In this document: in pieces, positions 24,279 through 38,600 of the stretch
How positions within the stretch are numbered: the stretch's first letter is position 1
Layout: every line of letters begins with the position of its first letter
Origin: Hofstenia miamia
Lineage: Eukaryota; Xenacoelomorpha; Acoela; Hofsteniidae
NCBI GenBank assembly: GCA_900660155.1
Contig: CABFPE010000010.1
Coordinates: 2,901,471 to 2,965,470 of the forward strand
Length of the DNA: 64,000 nt
Direction: 5' to 3'
Notes under the pieces: model-generated
What the model was told of the DNA's origin: nothing
What the model saw: the letters and a program-made list of their open reading frames with translations, nothing else
Database searches by the model: none
Program-made: the position numbers and the translations under genes

Positions 24279-26608
24279 ATAATAATTATTGAACTCAAAA
24301 AAGGTCCTATATAAATGCATAATAGTACGATTTGTGGTTTCAGAAATAGCCATGATAATTTACAATTTCACATTAGGAATAAAATTATCCGTAAGAAAAG
24401 TTTCCCTCTAAAATATACTTTGCCGCCTAAAAAATCAAAAACATCACATTGTACATCTCCAAAAGTTGGGCAGCAGTAAGAAGAAAAGTCAAAAAATTTT
24501 ATAACTCGAATTTGAAATTTATTAATAAAAAATTTAGTTGATTTCTATTAATCTTTCAATTGTTTGTGGACAAACAAAAAATACAATTTTATCCTAACAG
24601 TTTGAGATATCGACTGTACATACAAAAGACGATGTCAAAATGTAGTGTATCCATGCATGCACTAAACGGTCAGGATTCCAAAACCAAGTTAAAATCCGTC
24701 ACGTCTTAACTGAAATACGTTTCTTTCTTTTGCATAATAAAATATAGCGGAAGAAATCTTACAATATAAAGAACTTATTATATAAATTTTGTTTAATTCT
24801 TACAGAATATTGTTGGCGATGATAAAATAGAAGCTGGTCCATTTCCCTTTTCCTTCTCGCATTTCCATCGCACCGAAATGATCATAAACTTCAGGTAACG
24901 ATGATGACGTTGCTTTTGGTAAAGGTACTTCATTGTTTGTCAGGAGGGCATAGCAAGTATCGCAAACACGAAGTTTCTCATTTTTGCTATACTCTAGCTA
25001 AAAATCGTTGAATAAAGTAAACATCTAGAAATATCACAGAAAAATTACATATCAAATCATTGAAATATCACTTTTAATGAAAAACAAAATAAAAAGATTA
25101 GTTGAAAAATATCATTTGGAATTGTATAATGGATCCTCAATTAAGCAATATAGTTATTGGAAATATGAGTAACTGGCGCTGGTTGTCCTTAGGATGAACA
25201 CGAAAAATATGTGGTTAGAGAAAAATATTTTGATAGAATAGGACGTGGTGCAAAGAATCCATTTCACACAAATGCAGTAAATACATCCAATAACTATGTT
25301 GAAAGCAAAATACTGTATTTACATATGATTTCAGTAAGCAAATAGCGTTTTAACTGTGGTTAGAATTTATCTTATCATACAAAATTCGTTCTATGGCTAT
25401 ATTTTAATATCTCTAGCCCAATACGAGTCTTTAGTCTCTTAGAACTGAACCGCAATTCGAATTGACTAATTTTTTACGCTGCTAGCATGAACCCGAATTC
25501 GCAAAATAAATTAACTTAAAAACAGCATAAATTTACCTAGTAAACACGAAATACAAATGTAATATGCATATAAAAAATATTAGAAACCGTATATATGTTA
25601 TGCAATTAGATGGATAGGGTGTTACATCATCACGTTCCACATTTAAAACAAATAACTTCCATAATATTAAATCAATTTTAATGTGATGTATTCCAAATGC
25701 AAAGTAATCCCTAAAGATTAACACTTTAATACATATAAACATATTTGACTTAGCTCTATGTACATCTTTGGCTGTCAGTTATTGCTTTGGATCATTAACC
25801 CTATTTTCACTAGGACAACCTCTGACTTTCCGCCTGGACGGAACTCACAGACTGTCTTCAAAAAATAAAATATTTCAAGGTAGTTGTTGTTCCCATTGGC
25901 ATTAGACCGCCTCCTAATCTAAACACTAGGAAGGGAAATAATTTGAATAAATCGAATTTCTCATTTAACAAAACTTCTTATTTGAATGTAATTCAGGCAT
26001 AAGCACATTTTTTAGCACATATCTTCATAATTTCATGAGCGGGTCCTATCCCATAGATGTGTCCATGTAAAAACCTTTCAATATTTCTTAACAGGCTTGG
26101 ATAAAATTGTCCCAAATGCGAGCAAATCGGTTTGTTACGTAAAAGTGACAATAGTGGAAATAGGGTTAATTCAGGCGATTCTGAAATAGGAAAAGCCGGT
26201 AATTTGAATTTCTCATAGCATCGGTATTTAATTGACTTATTCAATGGAGGAGCTGAATTTGTAATATATCTGTATTAAAATTTTCTTTTGGTGATGTTCT
26301 TAGATTTCGTGCACCATGACAAACAAAACTGTTCTTGCTTGAACTGCAAACGCCATCTCAATATAGTTATTTTTTTATTTTATTAGAATGTTCCACCCTG
26401 TACATGCTAACAAAATTGAAACAAATATTCCAAAATAAAATTTTAAAAATCACATAAAATAATGTTTTCCAAATATTGAGTACTTATTAATGTTTTCGTA
26501 AATAAAAATAACAAATGCTCTGTAAGCTGGAAATCAATTCCCGGAATCGCTCTGTAGTTTGTACAGGCAATCTATTATTTATTTAAAAGGTATACATCGA
26601 TTTTACAA

Positions 26609-26652
<44 letters not shown>

Positions 26653-29600
26653 ATTTAAATTAATACCGTTAGACTTCGTTGACTGCAACCGCTGCAAACG
26701 GCATTGCCGCAGGCTCTACAATGATGCCTTCGTCTTATTGTAGAAAATGGTGTCTTACAACAACTACAGATTGTGACAGTCCAGTCTGGTACCCACAGTG
26801 GTGAACTCTGTCCAATGGCATATTCCACTTGAACTGCAGATCCAAAAGACTTCAACTTCTGTTTCTCTTCTGATATATTATCGTGAAGAGCTGAATACCA
26901 GCTGTCGTGTTCTTCCTTTGACTTACAAGAAACTCCGACTGATTTAGTTGAGCCTAAAAAGTGGAAAAAATGAATTATTAAACAAAGAAAAATCACCTAA
27001 AATATCAATTTGAAAGGGAACAATCTCTAAGTTACTTGGATATCTTCGAATGACTGCAGAGACGAGGGGAATTTCGTAACGGAATTTAAGTCCGTTGGTC
27101 GGAGTAATGTTCATGTACCACAAAACATCCGTGAAAAGCACGAAAAACCGTTCTTCGCACGCCTTTCTACAGATTTTTAATAGGCGACCTTTTTTCGAAA
27201 TATATCTACTGGGAGTCGGGTTATCAGGTGCATTCTGGATGGATTTGATTAATTCGAAAACCTGCTGAGATCTAAAAGTAACAATTATTCGTACAATTTA
27301 TGAAAGTCTAACTACAAGGTAATTTTAATTTCAGTGTATGACAATAAATCTCGAGACTTCAATAAATCAAGCATGTTTAAATGGCGGCATATCAACATGA
27401 AGTTAAAATCGAATAGCGCTGTTCACAGATTATGAAGTTTGCGTATAGCGCCAAGTTTTGGTAAAGCATGAAAATCATTTCAGTGATCGATACAGAGCAG
27501 TGTAATATATTAACTTAGCAGAATTACTTCGTTTCAAGTTGTGCGGATTTCATAACTGTGAATGGTCCCATGAGATTCTTTTATTAGGAATCAAGAATCA
27601 CCACTTAAAATGCATACAGTACACCTGTAGAAAAGAGAGGGAAATTATAACTTGCTTTATTATTAATGATTGCCAAGGTTGTTCTGTTTTAAACAAGTTG
27701 TTTAAAACAATGGAATTCGTCATTTTTAATGATATATTTTTCCTCAATTGTTTGGTAAATGAAAATCGGGCTCTTGTCTGGCCTGTGCACACAACTTACT
27801 AGATCTGCATCTGCAGCTCCTTTAATAAATTCGATTATTAGCATTCTTTCAGATAAATTATTAGTGGACAAATTTACGATTCAATTGTATGCATTTAATA
27901 AAAAATGGCACATTATTTCCTAGGTTACCATAAATTACAAAGAATGTTTGCGAAATCTGGTTTTCAAAAAGCTTAGTTTGAAATAAACTACAAACCATTT
28001 TATTTCAAAAACTTGGATTTTATATAATATAAAAAACTTGTATAGAATAACAACGATGATTATTAGGATTTTTATTACAACATTTAAAGACCATAATTTT
28101 AGACAATATACATGTAAGTTAAAATTGTTAGTAGAAAGATGAAAATTTAGCTTCTAAAATACGTTTAAAATGTGAAACTGCCTAGAAATTAAATTTTCAT
28201 ATAATGTAATTCAAACTGCTCAATATGTTTACACACAAATAGAGTGCTTACGAGACTTAATAGTGCATAGGCGTGCATTTGTAGTATTCAAACAGGTACG
28301 GAGGGGAGGGGGTTCATGAATTTTAAGGTTATTTTTATAGCTATTGCTTAAACGGATCACATTTTAGTGTCAGTCTGCAATTTTCAAGATTATTCAAAAG
28401 TATTTAAGAACTAAATAGGAAGAATGCAAAAAGGAGCAAATAAAAGAACATAGCCAATTAATATGTGTTAGGTATAATATAAAACATTGTTAAATCTTAA
28501 TCGTTACTAAATGAAATGACACCACATTTATAATTAACAATCTATTTGATTTGCTATAATAATATCATATTGGACTGCTATCGGACAAAAATTTAATGAC
28601 CATTAAATTGCAAATGATCAAAAAAAGCGGCAATATTTTAAAATGATAAAACAAAAACATTAAATAACTTGGAACAATGGAGAAGATCACTCAGTAAAAT
28701 AATAAAATAAACACATCTAGAGGAACATTGTTCATTAATAATCTGGGATTTATCTTCCGTTTAAACATAATTAAGGAAAAACAATAGCAGAAAATATAAG
28801 AAAAATATGCAAAGAAAAAAATATAATAAAAAGCGACTGCACATAAAAAGTCGCAAGTCTTGAGCGCATGCAGAATTCAGTTAGGAGCTATCAAAAGCTA
28901 AGAAAATTGGAAATCAAATTGCAATCCTCGTCGAAAACAACAGATACCGACGCATTCAGTTCTTAAGTGGTGATATCTAGATTTGTTAAAATGCAAACGT
29001 GAATTCATTGATTGATTTCACGCGAAATGCTGTGTAGAGCCTGCCCAATGCCCAGAACTTCAAAGGTCGGCCTAGTTATCTTGATTGGACCCATAGACCT
29101 TATAGTGAGGTTTATAGCCAAGCAAATGTATAACACATTTCAGTCATTCCCGTATTTGAGTTTACAAGTTAGGGCGCATGGCCCGTAGCGATAAAAAAAT
29201 CAACCCTATTTTTACTTAGGTGAAATAAATTTCCACTTTGTCAGAATGGCATTAGTATTTAATAGATTTTAAATAAAATATATTAGCAGGAACTGATACG
29301 AATATTTAATTACAAAATATTTCAACTAAAGCTTATAATTCTACGGCATTATATCTAGTATGAGCTTGACTGGTTTCAGGGTTTGTTTATGGTATGACCA
29401 TCTTACATATTTCGTCCATACATTATAGCCATTATGTAAAATATAGTGAATGATGGTGAAATGTACATAGAGCAGGAATAAGCAATATTTAATTAGATTT
29501 TTGCTAGCCCAACAAATTAATCGACCTTTTCTGTAACGTAGTAGATTTTTGCCGATTATTAATAATTGAAATAAAAATTATTGATCAAAAGAACAGTACA

Positions 29601-32600
29601 CAGCAAAACTTTTTGAATGGAAAAGAGTTTAATAGTGCTTCATTCCAAAGTTTTCAGTTACAACTAAAAAAGTTTTTCTTCTAAATGAACCGACACTCTG
29701 ATCAAAATATAACTCCTTTAGATGTTATGATTATTTTTCGATCTCCTGAAACTGCTTACTAAAATGTCGCAAAACCTTAAAATGTTGTTATCTTATCGAA
29801 ATGTTATTTTGTTGAAAACATTTTGTAAAATAAGTATTCACCGATTCAATAGTATAGATATACATAATAATATATATGACATTAAGGTTCGCATTTTCTT
29901 GAAACTCAATATAAATTCTGTATATGCAGTAATAATAGTATGGATTTCCATTCTTAAATTGCTATCCATAATGGCAATAACAAAAATTTCTACCATACCT
30001 TTATGGTAACTAATGGTATGACATGATACTATAATCGCACCTCTGGTTAACCGCTACAAACTGTTTTAGCAGCAAAAATAGTCTTAAATTATACATACTC
30101 CCACCTTTCTTATATAAATGCAATAGACTAAACTACTACTTGTGAAGTAGTGTTTTAATGCTGTTGATTTAGCGGTAAATAAATTTCAACAGGTATTTGA
30201 ATGTTACAATCTGTTATTTGATTGATAGGCTAAATATATTGATTTGGATTTAAAAAGCTTATGCTAAAATTATTTGGTTTGATTAGTGATTCAATGGGTG
30301 AAGTACATTATTGTATTAAATGATGTGATATTGATGACCAAAAATGTTTTTATATCGAGGATGAGGAGCAAAATTCCAACAAGGAGGGAATGCCCCAGGC
30401 CCTCCCCTAGCCATAACCCTGGATTATAATAAAATAAACTCAATCAAACATTACACTTAGTGATTTTCTTGAACATACAATTCTAAATGAATACATAATC
30501 TATGATTGTTAATACGGTAATTTTAAGAATTGTTCACTTCACTTGCACGAGAGGGGGCAAATTGAACTTATTACTGTTTTCAAAATTCAAAATTTGCAAT
30601 GGAATAGAGCCATGAATTCGAAATCTTAGTATAATCATTAACATACTCAATTGATATGAAACATACAGTGGTGTGCTAAAGTTCTCGGACACGTAACTTG
30701 AAAATTTTTTTTTACAGTGATGAACACTATAGCTTTGATTTTTTGCAATTGGGTTAATTTTAGCATTGTGAGTTCAAATTTCTCCCCAATTTTTATATAA
30801 GAAATTTAATTTTCATCCTATAACCCTGTAGAGCCCCCCCTAAAACTATGTTAGTAAATATGCATGGTATATAAATATAACACAAAAATCGTATTCAGAA
30901 TGAAAAACTTAGTATATATAATGTTCAAATTTGCATCTCAATTAGCAATGTAATGGGATTTGTATAAGATTTGACGACCAATATTTCAGAAACTTCTGAA
31001 TAATTTCTTACAAAAAATTGTGAATATACAAAGTTTTTCATGCTGAATACGATTTTTGTGTTATATTTTACATACCATGCATATTTACTAATATAGTTTT
31101 AGGGGGCCCCTTTACAGGGTCATAAAATGAAAACTAAATTTCATATCAAAAAATTGAGAAGAAATTTGAATTCACAATGCTAAAATTAACCCAATTGCAA
31201 AAAATCAAAGTATAGTGTTCATCACTGTAAAAAGAATTTGTTCAAGTTAGGTGTCCGAGAACTTTTGCACACCACTGTATATCATTAGCAGTAGCATAAG
31301 TTTCATGTTGTCAGACAACAACAGATCTTAAGATGCACGTCATACTCCACCCTCTCCTATTGTACTGTCAAATGATTGCAAATATTTACAATATTCATAG
31401 ATGATCAAATTGAAGTAACAAATGAAAAACGTAGTTGACAATAACGCAATCGTATGCTGAAATTGATGTTAAAGACTTTCATGACAGCAAATTAATTACT
31501 AACTACCGCAAGTAGTAATGGATGGCATGACACCAAAGTTTGTTCTATTATCAAACAGAAAACCTATAGTAATAATATTTTTTAAAACTAAATGGAAGTG
31601 TTGAGCCATATTAAAGAGATTCCCCTTTAAATACCATACTATATATGTATAAATCGTAATTAATGGATTTTCTGAGGTAAATGATACTACGAAAAAGCCA
31701 TCTTGAAGATTGTATTTTTTCAAAGCATTGTTTGTTATGGTAATCAAAGAATCAAATTTCTTTGTTATCGTAAGAATTGCAAAATTGCAAAACAACATTA
31801 AATTATTGGTTTATATTGGCTAAGCACACACCACAAATGCGGAAATTAAAAAACTGCAAATTATGTAATCGTAAAAAATATTTTAAAAAAAATGATGAGA
31901 AATTTGAGATTTAAAATAATGAAGCACATGTTTAGTAAGAGAAATTACTACATTGATTTATAAATATTGATTTTTGTGCTATTCAAAGAAAATCGCTTAA
32001 CCGTAAACACCCCAGGGACTCTTAATTTTTTTATCGCTCTTGAAAAAATTTTTAAATGCTTATATCCAGAATCTGAAAGTACGGCGTGATAAAGGAGAGT
32101 CTCTTCACTTTCCTTCTTAATGCGTGACCCGAATCTTCCAACTCTCTATTTTCAAATTTGCAAATAGACTTGGAGAAAATTCTTTTTAAATATGGACACA
32201 CGGGTTGTCCTTTTAAAAGGATGCCAGGCTGTTTAAAGTTAAGGACAGTTGTTTCGCTATAAAATGTAATTTTAGTGTTTGCATTCAAAATTCTGCAAAC
32301 ATTAAAATTTCAGTTCTAATTAAAACAACCAAAAGTCAATAAATGCATTAGTGGTGTACGACAATTCAGATTTAACTACTTCGGGATGGTGTAGTTATTC
32401 TGGGGTATGAAACTTTCATCTCAGTGACAAAGAAAAATACAATTCTTTCATATAATTAACAATATTCATGGCACTGCGCTTCTGGTAAGATATTTCAATG
32501 TCATTGAAATAATGTATAGAACTTCTACATTGCTTCCACAAAACCGTTACATTTCATGTATTACTAATACTCAAATCAAAACCGTGCAAGTTTTTTATTT

Positions 32601-35600
32601 AGACCTTGTTATAAAGAGATATTGACTCGCCTGTTTTGATTATTTATGTGTAACTCACCAGTTACTATCTGTGAGTATTGACATGTTTTACGGCCAATCT
32701 AAGAATATTTTGTTTATATTTGGATTAAATAAAAAATTTCCAATTTTCAACTTGAGCTTTGGTGTTGGATTCACTTTGTCTTGTGGTTGGATCTGATTCT
32801 GAAAAATCTAAATTTTCAAATATTAATTCAAGTGTGATTTTATGATTTTGTTGCAGTGATTCAAATATGCATGTATATACGTTGTATGCTCAAATGACAT
32901 TAATATCAGATAGTGACAGAATAAACAGCCGATGCTATGCGTATAAACTCAGCTCCAATCAAATAAAAAGCCGTGTTTGTGATTTTCCGGTCCAAACATT
33001 TTTATCTAATATAAAATGTTGTTCAATTTTAAATAACTGGATGGCTATTTTATAATAATAATTATTATTATATTTTGGCCTATGATCTGAATTCGAGAAC
33101 CGAAGGCCATGGATAATTAATAACAAAAACCGACAAGAAATACAATCTTGTTAAAGTTTTGAAAAAACATGTGGAAAACAAAAAACATTTAATTTAAAAA
33201 CCTTGTTACTTCCAAATTGTTCATTACGTTGTATTTAACTGCAAATTATGCGAATTTAATTATAGACAACGGTAAATTGATGAACAATATAAACCAAAAT
33301 ATTAATCTTAAAGCCTGCAGTAAACTAAAGCGCTAAAACTGCTACATATTTGGAATTTTCTTCACAGAAAGCAGCTGGCATTAAATAAACGAAAAAAACG
33401 TTTCAACAAACAAAGAAAACCTTACCTCTCGTCATTGCCTTTACTTTCATTGGAATGACTAGCGACGTTTTCAAGTAGCTCAAGTGCTTGCTTAGTGGCG
33501 GCATAGTCGGAAGCCGATGTAGGAACAGCTTTGAAGTACTCCCTCATCAGTAGAGGATACCTTATATTACGATCATACTGATAAAATTACACATTTAAAC
33601 GCCATTATACACAATATACGAAAAGTGCACAATTGATAGAGTAACAATAATAAATGAATTTATGCAAGAAGTCCGCTTTTACTGAATGGGAATATAAGCG
33701 GGGAAAACAATAGTTTTATGATAGCAGATAGAGATATTTTTACGAAATTGGATTGAAGTAAAATTATTCAAATGGTTTCTGAATTCGATCCGTAGCTCAT
33801 CACATTTTTCAAAACGCAAACACCTCACGATTCAAGATGCAGCAAACGGATGTCTAATTGTGAACCCGGTTGAAAATATTTAAGTGAAAAGTGGTTACCG
33901 AATGAAATTTACAAATTTAAACAAACTAGTTGGTGCCAGTGCATTGCACCAACCCTAAGCAATATCAGCAACTCATTTGTCAATACATTGAATCTGAAAT
34001 AGGAAATCAATTGGAATAAAATGTTTCCCTCACCCGGTAACAGGATTGTATCTGTGATTTGGCCGAGCTCCTAGGTATTACAAATTACTAATATAGTAAG
34101 AAATGGTGTAACTCAGGTTTGTTGCTTCATGCAATTGATTCGGCTCATGCCAAAATGGCACGATACTGAATTTAGAGCTTGCTATAATGAGAAAACCGAT
34201 AGTAACTATATTTTACTTGGTCTTTAAATACGATAGTACTTTGTAATACAAAATAGTTGCAATTTGAGCATAAGCTTTTAAATATAGCTCAATATGAACA
34301 ACATCCATTTTAACAAGTGAGATGTTTTCTATTAAGAAATAACTTTATTGGACTAACAGCTTGTCTCTGCAACAAATTTACAACATTATAAACCAATAAA
34401 ATAAAGATCTACAGCTGCATTTATACCTAAATATTGGCACTTTGTAATTCAAATTTAAAAAGCTTGATTGAAGCGATAGGTCTTGTTTCTCTATTAGAAA
34501 CTTAGGCAAACTGTATTAACACAATATTAGAAAAAGAACAAAATTTACCTTGGTATTCTTTGAACAGGACATAGAAAGTATGAGCTCATCTTTAATTTGC
34601 TCTCTAAAGACATTTCAAACTCTTCCACTACTTTTTTGAAAGCTGAATTTTTCTGAAGAAGGTTATAATATGTCTCCATAAATTTGTCAAATTGACGTAT
34701 AAACTGACTTAGACTTTTTAAGTAGTGTCCAACATTATTGAAGATATCCGCAATGATTGGGTTTTCATCCCATCTAAACGCATGATCTTTTAAATATAAA
34801 TAGAAGACATGCACAATTCATAGAATAAATATTAGAAAAAAGAAGGTGCAAGCATTTACTCTTTGAAAAATAGACTACCACGACTGCTTTGAAGGTTAGA
34901 TAGTAGAGCAGCTATCATGGAGTAACAAGAATGCTTTTGGTATAGTTTCTTATAATTATTCTGTAAAGCACTTGTTCGAAAGTGTACAAGGCTGAGACTA
35001 CCATCAACCTAGACCTTTCGAATATTAGTGCAAAGCTTCCTAAGTGCGCCGCATATACGTGATTCTGGAATTTTTTAATATAACGTGACGCGAGTTGTAA
35101 AACCATGCAAGAGACGAACGAGAAACCTCCACCATGCACTGTTTCACAATGAGCACTCGATTTCGATTAAGTGATACTGCTATAAGCACAAAAAATTTAT
35201 GAAAACCAGAAGAAATAACGTCTATTGTCGTTTTCATAGATCATCCAATTTTATAGAAGTTAAATACTCAAAAGAATGCCACTATAAATATGTTTTAATT
35301 TTATGACCTTTTCTTATTACTACTGTAATGACAGTTCGCAATTGATTTCCCAAAATCAAGCTTGCAACAGTCAATAGTAAAGTTGTGGAAAGAACAAAAG
35401 TAAATAATTAATAAAAATATGTTAATATACAGGGTGGTCCAAAAGTCTGGGCTCAAACTACTCACTATATAAATACCTATTTCTATGCACTATCTTACTG
35501 AGGAATAACAATTCCGTTCACAGTGCAGATGTATTTTAAATATGTAAAGTTGTTGCTTTGTTAATATAACTTGCAAAAAAGGTTCAATAAGAAAAATGCA

Positions 35601-38600
35601 AATTATTTATATGTTAAACAAAACAGATCAAAAGTAAACAACTACGGGTAGACATTTTTGCTACCCACTGTACATTGGTAATCTTGGAAAGATCTTTGAA
35701 GCCATCACATTGCTCTATTTTACACATTTTGAAAGAATACTCAATTATGGCATTGGAGAGTTAAAGCATTTAGAGTTGATTTGCGCTGAAACGTAACATC
35801 TCTACATAAGGAGGGTTTGAAGTGTGCAATTTCAAAACCATATTCAAACATTTAGTGGACTTTCTTGAAAAATATAACATGGATGTTTTGTTGATTGAAT
35901 AGTGTCCACTAAAAGAATACAGATCAAAATGTTCTACATGACAGGCTTAAAATTATTTGGGCGCAGGGCAATTCTTGTTAAAAGCAAAGGTTTCATTATG
36001 CAATCAAATGAGCTAAAATGCTAAATTTTCAAGCAAAACGTTTATACGATATGAAGAACACTTGATTAAAAAAATCGCAATTGCCTAAAATATAAAATTT
36101 ATTAATTGCTAAAAAAATATAGACAAAAGACAGCTGAATCAGAAAATATTGACTGAAACACAACATGACGAGACTTAGTTCAAATGTTCAAATAAAATAG
36201 AGAGAAAAAATATCTGTGATACTGCCCAACCCCAAGAATGTATTATTCAAGACAAATAACGTTACGTTCCTATTTAAACACCCATCTAAATATTGTAGAT
36301 GATTCAAAACAAATTTGTATAGCGTCCACGATAAGTAAATGTTCAAAACACTTTCGAACGCTTGCGATATATAGTAGTGCACAAATGATTAGCACAATTT
36401 CCAATGGGTCGGTGGATATAATGTTAAAAGCTGTTAGAATTGGGTTAAATACATTCACAATCACATATAAATAACAACAACATTTAATACATTAAAGAAT
36501 GTCAACCTGCCAAGTTTAATGTTCAAATTATCCCTCATCCAGCCATTTGCCTAAATTTTGTAGAATAAGATGCAATATTTTTTAGATTGCAGACAATTCT
36601 TGCCCATAAAGTAGATACTCCTTTATTTAAGAACATGCATATTATTGCTCTGGTGAAATATCCACAATTACCATGTACTTTTTTGATGTCTACAACATGA
36701 TAAAGTTCTAAAGTGTTTGACTAGACGAGACTTAGACTTTCTATTAGCGTTCCCACATTTTTTTTCGTAAGAACTACATTATTAAAATGATGTCTAAGTG
36801 CATCAAACCAAAATAAAATCGCAAATGTTTGAAAAATGATCAGTTTCCAAACGATCCAATTATCCTGAGTTTAAAACTTTCTGAAACAACTGATACGGAG
36901 GGGAAAATGAATTCTTAAATTTCCAATGAATTAGGCATAATTGAAGCTATTTATTCTGAATATATTATTGATTTCAACTCTAAATATACACAGGGATCAA
37001 GTTAGGGTGGAAAAATGAGACAAGAATTTCAAGGGTCTACACACATTTACGCCACAAAACAAACCAAGGGTAACACGAACAGCAAAAATAAGATAAAAAG
37101 GTGAACATTCAATATGAGAATAATACCACACACACTAATGATGAATTAATAGTATTAGGAAAACACACTAACGCATGCATTTGACAAGTGAACTAGGCAA
37201 GCATTTACTATTCACTATGTACCTTTCTAAGTGTAATTTATCCAGTGACGTCTTGGACACTTGAAAAAAGAAATTAAATTAATGAATGTAAAAAACAACG
37301 GCAAAAAGATACACTAATGCGTTGCATTAGAACTAATGGAATGCTCTAAAAGTTAACACATGAAAAATGTAAGGTGACTAATAATTGGTCAATAAATATC
37401 TACCTTATATGCTGTCTTAAACACTTTTATTGAGAATGAATTTTTTGCAATATTCTAATCTGTTTATAATACTAAAGTGTACAATGTCTGGTATCAAATG
37501 CTTAAGTTATGTTATAGCTACAAGAGCGTGAATTTGATGTCATTTGGGCCGACACAGAAAGAGTAGCTCCATATAAGAACCATTGAAAAAAAGAAACCTT
37601 GCTATGCAGAAGTTATTCCTATATACGAAATGGCAATTGCTCAGGGTGACCATTTTAAAGGCTGCGACGGTGAAGAACACCTTGCAGATATTTGATTCAT
37701 GAAATTGGTAGTGCACCTATTCTATTGATTACAAGATGGGATACATGCCTGAAAGACGTCATCAGATACTATGCCCACTATTTACTAGATGATTGAGAAT
37801 TGATAGATAGTCTCAAAACAAGTAAGAAGCATAGATTTAGAAGTGGAATTATAGTGGTTTTTTGGAACTGATTGACAAGTAGAATCTCGCAAATATTATA
37901 TGATTCCAGCAAACAACGATAGATAGATAGATAGATACGTTTAATTAAATAAAAAGAAATAAATTTACAAAGGAAAAATAGAAACAAATGCCTAAGCAAA
38001 AATAAAGTTAGCTATTCTTAGCACAAAATATAAGAAATTGCCTCGCTCTTCTCTCTGTACAATGTAAGGGAATGAGAAATTTACCAGACCTAGGTGAAAT
38101 TGGTAAATGAAATGATATAGCTGATGACTTAAATTTGCGGCTATTTGAAGAAAGAGCGTCATAGTTCTATCTTGTCTATAAAATTTAAAAACGATTTTAT
38201 CATCTCTCTGAATTATTCTTTGTACACGATTGCAAACCATTTGAATTTTTCTGTCAAGATGCACTGGAAGATCTACGAAGACAGCACAAGCATAATTTAG
38301 CGTTCCAATTACATCATAGATAGGACCACTTGGTAGAGAAATAGTCTTGGAACAATGTTTCGAATACTTCTCAAAATAAAAAGATTTTGAGATGCCTTCC
38401 TACAAACGTTGTGTACGTGGATGTCCTATTTAAGTTTGTTATTCACTGTAATGTCAAGCAGCTCTAAATGAGAAACTACCTGGATTTCTTTGTCCGGTAA
38501 GAAGATGTTTTGCCTTCCAAAAATCATTCAAGAAGATTTACTAATATTTATCGACATTTTATTTGATTCAACCCACTTTTTAATTTGAGGAAAACCTTTG

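Noticed and set aside
24111..24353. Minus frame rich in isoleucine and tyrosine
   Set aside because: Translation of the TA microsatellite and hAT subterminal repeats.
25993..26244. 83-codon minus frame as a transposase or host exon
   Set aside because: No recognisable motif and no splice signals that fit the FGD-like gene.
37915..37937. GATA repeat as a CRISPR-like or regulatory array
   Set aside because: Simple tetranucleotide microsatellite forming the 3' tail of the adjacent LINE.
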